Below, in pieces: positions 56,260-64,000 of a stretch of 64,000 bases of DNA. Made by a program: the position numbers and the translations under genes. The notes under the pieces are model-generated. The model was given only the letters and a program-made list of their open reading frames with translations. It searched no databases and had not been told where the DNA came from. Every line of letters begins with the position of its first letter. Positions within the stretch are counted from its first letter, which is position 1. Source of the stretch: Tieghemiomyces parasiticus (Eukaryota; Kickxellomycota; Dimargaritomycetes; Dimargaritales; Dimargaritaceae); contig JANBPT010000024.1 of NCBI GenBank assembly GCA_027575765.1, positions 1 to 64,000 of the forward strand, given 5' to 3'.

Positions 56260-56815
56260 AGTTACAACCCGCTCTCTATGTAGTGGTCAGCGGGGCTCTC
56301 GATACCAAGGGGGCTGGTGCTCAGTTGTAACGGGTTACGTCTGGTAACAAATAGACTGTCAGCATCGCCTTGGGTATGGTGCGGCCCTGACAGGTTTAGG
56401 TAGGGACAGGATTATCTTTAGGGCACCATATTTGACATTAACGGCCAGCAGGCGAATCATTAAAATATACTCAAGTCTCAACGCTTGTGGCAATGTAATC
56501 CAGCAGGTGCGCAGTGGTCTCATCAAACTTCTCAAGGAAGCTGGCGGAAGAACGCATCCGCTGGTGGCGCTGGTCGTCGGTGAAGTTGTTGGGGGGACCC
56601 AGCAGCTGAAAGAGCCATAAAGCCACACAATACTTCTACGCAGGACATTGTGCGTAGCACTAGGGGAAATGCGGCAGGCATGGGCTAGTTGCTCAATAGT
56701 CACTCGAGTGACTTTCTTCAGAATTATCAGGGCTATGACTCCAAAACTTTCATCAATGTTGTCCGACAGGTAATCTGAATGAGGGCCCTTCTTCAAGCGA
56801 GTAGTAATCCACACA
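56260..56815 (-). pseudogene. Relic of a mariner-type transposase
   Basis: Reading on the minus strand, a helix-turn-helix of the Tc1/mariner kind comes first (TRVTIEQLAHACRISPSATH). After a frame change follow GPPNNFTDDQRHQRM, SFLEKFD, and IATSVET then a stop then VYFNDSPAG. This matches the mariner order WVP..LT..QK..R, LL..F, and TGDETWVYYYDP. The first catalytic Asp region (DETW) has become VET plus a stop. Further on, KAMLTVYL resembles KVMATVFW. Several stops and at least one frameshift make it a fossil. I did not find its terminal inverted repeats. Confidence 0.6.
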
Positions 56816-57329
56816 AATACAGGTTAGCCACCTGTTGATGGTAGTGGGTGAAGGGGCTGTTGAGCCCAGCATAGTAATCAATTCGGATAAAATTGTATTC
56901 GACGTGCGGCCCTTGGAATAATTAATTAGGATTCACTCATCACGGCTGGTAAATTTAGGCAGGGTGGGGGAATGGGGGTTCATCTGTTGACTTGGTGAAG
57001 AGGTAAACTGGTAAGCTGTGAAGTGCGGAATGGTTCAATTCCGAAATGGGCTATCCCGTTGAATTCTTCACCTTGGTTGGCTCTAACCTTTATCTGCAGA
57101 ATAGTGTCTGAGGCCTCCAGCTACACCAAATTTAGATATTTTGGACCTTCTGCAAGTATATTGCTACCGGGTCAACTTGTGTTCACTGACCATTTTCTGT
57201 TTGTAGGCAGTATAAGTACCAACGACCATGTATACAAGAGTTTATAAACAACGCAAAGCTGCCTTGCCGAAGGGGCATGATCAATAAAGACGAGGGCTAG
57301 TGAAGAAGAAACCAGCGGCCCCATGTCTA

Positions 57330-59000
57330 CTAGTTGAACATGAACTTGAACTGATGGCCACCACCTCCTCCTTGACCGAAGGGAGACCCGCCACCCTGGT
57401 GGAAGAAGAATTGCTGACCACCGCCACCACCGTGGCCAAATGGGAACCCACCGCCCGGCGCCCCGCCGCCGTTCGGATCGTCAGGGTCGTGGCCCTGGTC
57501 GTATTGGGTGCGTTTCTCGTCGTCAGACAGAATCTCCCAGGCCTTATTGATCTCAAACATCTTCTGTTTGACTTCTTCAGTACTGAGTTCGCCTTCATAC
57601 TTGTCGGGGTGCCAATCCTTAACGAGCTTACGGTAGGCCCGCTTGATCTCAGGAGTCCCGGCCTCCTTGGGTACGCCCAGCACCTTGTAGTAATCGGGGC
57701 GCTGGGCCACGCGCTGGAGCTGCATGGCTCGCATCAGTTTCTGTTGGAGTTCGCGGGTGGGCTGGCCCCCGCTTAGGTCCTTAACACGGTTCAGGTCGGC
57801 CAGGGCTGCATCGGCGTTCTCCAGCTCTAGGTAGCTGTCGGCTCGCAGGGTCAAGATTTCTGAATCGTCCGGTGTTTGCGTCAAAGCTGCCGTGCACCAC
57901 TCTACGGCCAGCTCGTGCTTCTTGAACCCGGCGAAGCTTCGGCAGGCCAGCGTCGTCAGGTGGAGGAATAGCTTGCGCGGCATGGCCTGGAACGCATGAG
58001 TGGTCTTTTTCTCGCTCACCGGGACGCCAGCATCGACGAATACTTGGTTAGTCCGGTCCTCCAACTCGCCCACCAGGCCCGTCGGCTTCTTGCCGTCGTC
58101 CGTCGTGGCGGCGGTTCGGGCCAGGTGGAACGCGGTCAGGGCCTTGGCGGCCGAGTTAAACTTCTTCTTGTCAAAGTTGGCCTGTACGGCTTTGATTTCC
58201 TTCTCGTGCTTTTTGAGCTCACGGAAGATGGCCTTGCACGCCTTATTCTCTGGGTCGGAGTTGAGGCAGATCTTGATGGCGGCGGTGGCCTTCTTCGGTT
58301 GATATAAGGCGTAGTAATAAAGTAGGGCCAGCCGGCGGACAGCAGGCAGGTTCGATGGGTCGACCTGGACCGCGCGGTTAAGGTCGGCTACAGCCCGCTC
58401 ACCCTCGCCCTGGGCGAGATAGGCATTACTGCGTAGTTCAAACAGCTCGGCCATCTGCGTTGCATGCTTGAGGGCGGCCGTAGCGGCCTTGACGCAGTCT
58501 TCGGGCCGCCCAGCAGCCAGGGCGGCTACGGCTTCGGCATGGCCCCGCTCGGCGGCCTCAACGTCTTCTAGGCCCTGGCGTACGGTCTCGGCAGTGGAAG
58601 TGCCCAGTGAGCGCAGGTGCTCCAGGTCGGCACGGGCCTGGGCGAAGAGCCCCTGGCGCGTCAGGAGCTTGCTGCGCTGGGCCAGGGCTGGCTCAAAGTC
58701 AGGGTCGAGCTTGAGGGCGTCCGACAGGTCAGTGAGGGCGGCAACAGTGCGGCCCATGGTCAGATATACAGTGGCCCGCTTGAAGTGAGTCAGTGGGCGG
58801 GTGGGGTCGGCGGCCAGGGCCTCTTGGTAACTGTCCAGGGCAGCCTGGTAGCTGCCGGCCGTGAAGTGCTTGTGTGCCGTATCCAGCAAGGGCTGGACAG
58901 CCGGCATGTCATAGAAGTCCTGGTCATGGGCGAGGGCGGGTTCTAGGGTCAGGAATGACACGGCCAGAATGCCGAGCAGCAACGTACGGGACGGCCGCAT
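57330..59000 (-). CDS. DNAJC3/p58IPK-like ER co-chaperone (TPR plus J domain)
   Basis: Intronless, 556 aa from the ATG at 59000, which gives a signal peptide (MRPSRTLLLGILAVSFLT, cleavage near ALA-HDQD). Several TPR units follow (TAHKHFTAGSYQAALDSYQEALAAD; AYLAQGEGERAVADLNRAVQVDPSN; WCTAALTQTPDDSEILTLRADSYLE). The J domain near the C-terminus begins DYYKVLGVPKEAGTPEIKRAY and contains HPDKY. The Gly/Phe/His-rich tail ends HQFKFMFN. Orthologues act in the ER lumen with BiP/Kar2, binding misfolded clients through the TPRs and triggering ATP hydrolysis through HPD. No KDEL-like signal is present, as in other members. An in-frame ATG at 59096 would spoil the signal peptide. Confidence 0.94.
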   Translation of the reverse strand: MRPSRTLLLGILAVSFLTLEPALAHDQDFYDMPAVQPLLDTAHKHFTAGSYQAALDSYQEALAADPTRPLTHFKRATVYLTMGRTVAALTDLSDALKLDPDFEPALAQRSKLLTRQGLFAQARADLEHLRSLGTSTAETVRQGLEDVEAAERGHAEAVAALAAGRPEDCVKAATAALKHATQMAELFELRSNAYLAQGEGERAVADLNRAVQVDPSNLPAVRRLALLYYYALYQPKKATAAIKICLNSDPENKACKAIFRELKKHEKEIKAVQANFDKKKFNSAAKALTAFHLARTAATTDDGKKPTGLVGELEDRTNQVFVDAGVPVSEKKTTHAFQAMPRKLFLHLTTLACRSFAGFKKHELAVEWCTAALTQTPDDSEILTLRADSYLELENADAALADLNRVKDLSGGQPTRELQQKLMRAMQLQRVAQRPDYYKVLGVPKEAGTPEIKRAYRKLVKDWHPDKYEGELSTEEVKQKMFEINKAWEILSDDEKRTQYDQGHDPDDPNGGGAPGGGFPFGHGGGGGQQFFFHQGGGSPFGQGGGGGHQFKFMFN

Positions 59001-60671
59001 AGTTATATGGACGAGAAGGCTGGTGGCTAGTATCGGCAAAAGGGTATTCTGCTGGCACAAAGAATGACAGATAGGTGGCCGTAAATGGCAGGGCACAGCG
59101 CTGGGCTGCGGAGCGTAAAGAAACTTCGAGATGCTTAACGAGTAAGATGGAAGAGAGAGAGTGCGGGCGAGATGGGCAAAGTAGGCGCATCTCAGGATAC
59201 AGCGTGGGGCGTCAAGGAAAGGAAAAGCTGGGCTATGGGTGAGCCAAGGTGCACGAGGGAACGAAGGCGTAAGGGCGGGATGGTTATATAGGCAGGGCGC
59301 TGGGTTTTGTTAGGCCAGCATGCACGATGTGGGCGTTGCACCCACACGCCCACTCCAGCTCCTTTGCCTTGATATAGTTGACACTCTCCACCTACCCCTC
59401 ACCGCCGAAGACTCCAGGGCTCGCGCCGCCCTATTCGCCCTCCCTTTCGGCCACTCCCTTAGCCACCTTCGTCTCGTCGGTAGGGTGTCACGGGAAGCCG
59501 TTGATCATCTCACAGGCCCCGCACAGGGACCTCGAGTGGAGCTGGGAGATGACGAGAGCGGGGACTGGCCATTGTCGGCCGCGCAAATCGTTGCGTTTCC
59601 ACAGCGCCGCCCCTTCCCTCCTCCCCGTCTTCGTCTTGAACCCCCAGGCCCCGATCGGACCGCACAGATTGAGCAAGTTGGTATTGACTTGCCTCTTGGT
59701 CACACCCACAGCGGCGGCCTACTTCTCCGGTCTCTAACGCTGGCCAGCAGACCTGATTGACGGTGGTGACTTCGGGATGCGGTTTATCTTGTGGGTACGG
59801 TGGCCGGTTTGGGTAGCCGTTTGTGCGCCATTGATGGTAGGGCGGCGGTCTAGGACCGTTAGCCACTAGTTGCATGCCACGCGGCGGGATGGTGCTTTGG
59901 CAGAGGGTACAGTGACACCCTACCCGTTCTATGCCGAAGGCTGTGGGCGACCAACGAAGCGAGTGGCCGCGAGTCTTTCGTAGGTCCAGTGGAGTGGAGT
60001 TGCGAATATCTGCCATGAGGCATTGTAGCGCTGCATATAGGGGTGCCCGCGCCTTGTCAGGCCCCAGGCTCGCTTGCTGACCATGACGGGACAGGCGAGG
60101 GCCATCTGTGAGTCGCCCCCCTCCTTACCCATGATAGTTCCAACCAATGTTAAGTGGGGCTAGCTCGCCTCGAAAAGTAGTCAGAGAGGCCCTGGCAGCA
60201 GGGAGGGGGGTTGCCTTTAGCCAAGGATGCGACTACCGTTGTTGCCTCTCAGAAATCTGCACCTGGCCCAGAGCCACACGATAAAGGCGAAGCGCTAGGC
60301 TCAGTCAGCACCAATGGTAGTGGCTCAAGCCGACCATCGTAAACAAAGGCGTGCTGCATCTACAACTCTGTCCGTCAAGGGTCTGGAAGACTATTAGCCG
60401 TGCATGGGCGCCACGGCCCAAGGAATAGGTGGACATGGCCTTCGCACCAGTGTGAGCAGCTCACCACGTCATGACCTCCACCGACCAGACCGCAAGCCCA
60501 CCGGTCAACGCCACTCCACAATACTCTGCCAGTCCCTGCCCTGGCTCCCTCGTCGCCTATTACCACTGGTCATTGCTTGGTGTTGGCCACTCCCACACCC
60601 TCTCATTCCCCACCATCCCCACCCTAGTTCACACAATTGCCACCGGCTGTGCCATCCCAGCTCCGCTCACC
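59001..60671. other. Intergenic with one Cys-containing frame
   Basis: Divergent spacer between DNAJC3 (-) and WDR91 (+). A minus-strand frame at 59510-60016 (about 168 codons) contains VGCHCTLCQSTIPPRG. This faintly recalls a decayed SWIM-type finger of Mutator-like transposases, but the CXH part is missing. I do not call it a gene. Confidence 0.35.
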
Positions 60672-63600
60672 ATGAATTCCGTCCCTTACGTGGACGAGCT
60701 CATCCGGGAGTACCTCGTAGTAAGTGGCCGAGAGGGCAGCCGCCCTATTAGTGCCCGACCTCTATTCATATCGCAAACCGTCGGGCCCTGGCATTCCAGC
60801 TGTCAGGTGAATACGCTTTGGCTGTGGTGCCAGGGCGCTGGATACTCGCCTCACTCTACGCCGTCTAAGACGCCCTGTATCACAACACCACATCTCCATT
60901 ATGGCCGCACTCCTCCTGCCCCAATTATGCTATCCTGCCTTCAATAGTTTCGTGGGTTCACAACCACTCTGAATGCCTTCGAGGCGGACAACAAGGCCGA
61001 CAAGGACCGGGCGTTCCAGGTAGGCACAGCAGTTATGTCGTAGCCCCCACAGGAGAGCGATCAAAGCCCAACTATCCTGGCCCATACTAATCATCTGGCC
61101 CGCTCATATCTACCTTTCACGCATCCTCCTGCAATGGCGCACAGTCCGATAAGGTCTCCCAGCACCTACTCGACCTGGCTGCCAGCCTCGAAATTGAAAG
61201 TGTTCTGAGCTACTGGCGCTACCTAGATCTCCGTCTCTTTTCGCGTCTGGAGGAGCAGTACAGCCCCAGCGTGCGTCACATAGAGCAGGAGCTCGTACGC
61301 TACTGCATGATTGAAGGTCAGTGCCATTACCCTGGAATTGATGATTAGCTATGAAGTTCAGATTCTAAGCGGAGACGCCATCCGGACCTCGCTATCTTAC
61401 AGTTGCCTACTCCCTGTGACCGTTTCCATTGACACCCCGACAACCTCACAACTTACGATGAATGACAGGTATTACCCGAAAGAAGATGGTCAAGGTACTT
61501 GCGTGCATCGAGATCTATTCTTCTGAGATGATGCACTCCGCCGAGTGGACGCGCTGGTTTGGTAAGTATACTATGGGGGTAGACCAGGTATGGGATTTTG
61601 GCCGGTGGAGTGTCCCCTGTCAACCAAGCGTAACCGCACCCCACCCAGACACGCCCTACCTTATTCACCCTCCTTTCCATCGGCTTTCACCACCGTCCAG
61701 CCCTTCCCTACCTCCCGGAGCCGGAAAAGACACCGTACTTCCGGCCCTACTTTTCCTCCCAGTGGCAGGAGGCCTTCCGCACGTCACTGCGAAACTTCAT
61801 CGACACAGTCTTTAAGAATATGCGTAAGTCACCCGATCGCAAGCATGGAACATCAGTGGCACGTACGCAGACAAACCTACTCGGTGGCCCGTCTCCATAC
61901 TCTAGCTTCCAAACCTAATCTTCACCATACCCGCCCCCCCCACCTTTGCAAATGTTGGCTTCGCAGCACTGCCGGGCTTGTTAAATTTCGGGGCCGACTT
62001 CATTAACCGTCAGAATCTCCAGGCCGAAATCCGTAACCTCAAGGCGAACATCCGTACACTACACAACAAACTGGAGAAGAGCAGTATTGAGTCGAAGGCT
62101 ATCCAGCAGAGATTGGAGGCCACGGTGCAGGAACAGGATAGTCTCCGTCGCAGCGCCTCGGCCAAATCCCAGGACCGACCGACCTCCATTCACCTCCCAC
62201 GGGGCGCGGCGGACAATGCAAGTGAGGGCGGCGAACGGGCCCTACAACCATCGAGCCTCCCAAGCGGTGGCCAGCCCTCTAATCAATCCGCTGAGCCCGA
62301 GATCATGATGGCTGTGCGGGATGCCACGGCGGATCTGGCTGATATCCGGTCTATCCAGTCCGTGTCTTCCAATGCTACAGCCGAGGACATCCCCTACACT
62401 GTGGTGAGCCAGGAGATCTATCAGGAACACACCGCTGAGGTCGTCAGCGCCCGGTTCTCTACGGACGGGAACCTCATCGCCAGCTTCGATACCGACGGGA
62501 TCGTCAAGTAAGTGCAAAGAAGACAAAGTGGCCGAGTGCACAAATCTTACAGGGCCTATGGCCCCCCTCTTCACCCTTACCGACCATCATCACCCTCCCC
62601 CCTTCTTCTTCGAATCTGCCCAGGATTTGGAGCCACATGCAGGCGCTCACCAAGGCCAATTCGAGGCTGAACTCCATAGCCGATGTCACCTGCGTCGAGT
62701 GGGATCAAAAATCCAGCAAACTGGTATGTCATAGCTTACACTGGGGTTAGGCGCGATCTACCGGGCCCTGCCCGGCCATCGGACCTCTAGAAGGTGCCGC
62801 CCAGATCTGGTCATTAACTCATTACCGCGCACACACGCGACATTGCCAACCTAGCTCTTCATTGGGACCAGTGGCGGCTCGATTAAAGTGTACAATACAG
62901 AGTCCAAGGCGGTCGTCCACGACTTCATTTGCCCATCCCGACATCCTTAGTAAGTAACTCTGATTGAACTAGCCCAGCACTACCGAATTACACTATCCCA
63001 GCTAGCCGACTGCCAAGCAGTCCGTGGAAGACCCTCCCACCTAACCCTCTGCCCTTCGTTTATCCACCCTATGCGATATCCAGTGTCACTCACCTCTGTT
63101 GTACGCCCAACGCCGCGGTGCTGGTGAGCGTCTCCTCCAACATTCACATCGGCGGCAGCCGTTCGCCTGTCCAAACGTTCCCCTCCGTAGGCCTTCCCGA
63201 GACCGGCGGGGTCGATCCTGCCGTACCCCGGACAGAGCAACTGATCTCCACCTGGGACTGGAAGACACGCACCAACCAGGTAAGTAGCCAGGCTATTCCT
63301 GAGCAGCAACAGCGAGCTAGGCCTTTCCACCCGCTCAATTGGCCACATCATACGGCTGAACATGACGATCCGCTGATCGATATTACTCCTGGACTTTACA
63401 TCCCTCAGAACAACTACAAACTGGATACGGACGCCCAGGGGATCTGCAGTGTACGGTTCAATCACAATGGCCAGCTCCTTGTGGTGGCAGAAGTGTCGGG
63501 GTGCATCCACATTCTCGGTAGGTTTATTCATAGGGGGGGGGGAAGACACATGACCTACAGTCCACGGAATCGTCCAAGTCGTGCCACGGCTCTTGCGAGG

Positions 63601-64000
63601 CACTCTATTAACCTAGTGTTAAATTTTACGCGATTCTTGCATGGTCACTCGCATGCAGATGCCAGCACCCTAACAAGTATCGCCCAGTGGCAGGTGGAAG
63701 ACCAACAGCTCTGTCTGGCCGTGTTCAGCTTCGATGAGAACGAAATTATCTGCATCAACACGGATAACCAGGTAGGTATCCCTTTGCGTTTGGTCGCCGA
63801 TCCACTAGTCCAGTGCAGAATATCTGCAGCAAGTTATACGCAGCCCTCCGGCTCACAAGCCCCCCCCCACTTTGATCTATCCGCTTGCATTTTCTGCGTC
63901 CTCAGGTATCGACCTGGTCACTGCATAAGCCGGGCACCTGTACGAGCCCACTCGTACCCACCACGCGGGCTCCTGAGATGGGGGATCAGTCGCTCACCCC
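60672..64000 (+). CDS. WDR91: WDR91 homologue, 3' end beyond the window
   Basis: Twelve exons close in phase up to the edge: 60672-60719, 60948-61019, 61145-61316, 61469-61561, 61701-61823, 61967-62507, 62624-62723, 62855-62949, 63084-63279, 63409-63517, 63659-63771, and 63906 onward. The N-terminus is LisH-like (VDELIREYLV, FRGFTTTLNAFEADNKADKD), followed by VLSYWRYLDLRLFSRLEE, EWTRWF, LPYLPEPEKTPYF and LLNFGADF, as in WDR91. A coiled coil and a disordered Ser-rich linker follow. WD repeats begin at YQEHTAEVVSARFSTDGNLIASFDTDGIVKIW. WDR91 is a Rab7 effector that, with WDR81, lowers endosomal PI3P during early-to-late endosome conversion. Truncated only by the window. Confidence 0.93.

Noticed and set aside
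1..64000. CRISPR array, bacterial operon or phage cassette
   Set aside because: No spaced short repeats. Spliceosomal introns, eukaryotic tRNAs without CCA and eukaryote-only families rule out a prokaryotic source.

Overview
The window looks like nuclear DNA from a filamentous or early-diverging (zygomycete-grade) fungus. Genes are compact and mostly single-copy, with short GT-AG introns (roughly 40-200 nt, most donors GTAAGT). The set includes NAC-alpha, OMA1, a membrane-anchored Ubp1/USP30-type protease, an Air1/2-ZCCHC7-type zinc-knuckle protein, COA8, RABL6, WDR91, NAA40 and an Lst2-like protein. TAA, TAG and TGA all end real genes here, so the code is standard. The species assignment is inference; no rRNA is present.

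Positions 1-8945 form a repeat-rich, AT-richer block. It holds two old LTR-like repeat families (1443-1575 with 3209-3341, and 1627-1823 with 2056-2251). It also holds a complete but decayed Ty3/gypsy element on the minus strand (2742-8864): 237-bp LTRs, a tRNA-Met-type primer site, a polypurine tract, and the order gag, dUTPase, protease, RT, RNase H, integrase. The element sits 5-8 bp upstream of a tRNA-Thr(AGT) gene. It contains a nested solo LTR and a 590-bp insertion with GT-AG ends inside RT. Most of its disabling changes are CpG to TpG/CpA transitions.

From about 9 kb the DNA is GC-richer and genic. In order: membrane-anchored ubiquitin protease (-), COA8 (+), an unrecognised 437-aa protein (+), RABL6-like GTPase (+), TSPO (-) with a dead TSPO copy beside it, a long gene-poor stretch ending in a C/T-rich leader, Lst2-like protein (+), phytanoyl-CoA-dioxygenase-type enzyme (+), tRNA-Ser(GCT), NAC-alpha (+), CCDC97 (+), OMA1 (-), FYVE-finger protein (-), a 3.2-kb gene desert, TRIC-type channel (-), NAA40 (+), Tctex-type dynein light chain (+), zinc-knuckle protein (-), a small mitochondrial complex-I-like subunit (+) and proteasome beta1 (-). 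Then come two broken copies of a small secreted-protein family, a mariner transposase relic, a DNAJC3/p58IPK-like ER co-chaperone (-), and a WDR91 homologue (+) that runs off the right edge.

The genes do not form one pathway. Several share cell territory: mitochondria (COA8, OMA1, TSPO, the complex-I-like subunit, possibly the USP30-like protease), endosomes (WDR91, Lst2, FYVE protein) and protein homeostasis (proteasome beta1, NAC-alpha, DNAJC3, USP). Exon structures were worked out by hand from splice signals, reading phase and family similarity. Where every phase closes (RABL6, FYVE, NAA40, Tctex, PRE3, WDR91 and others) I am fairly confident. Two genes appear to have a first coding exon that is only the ATG.
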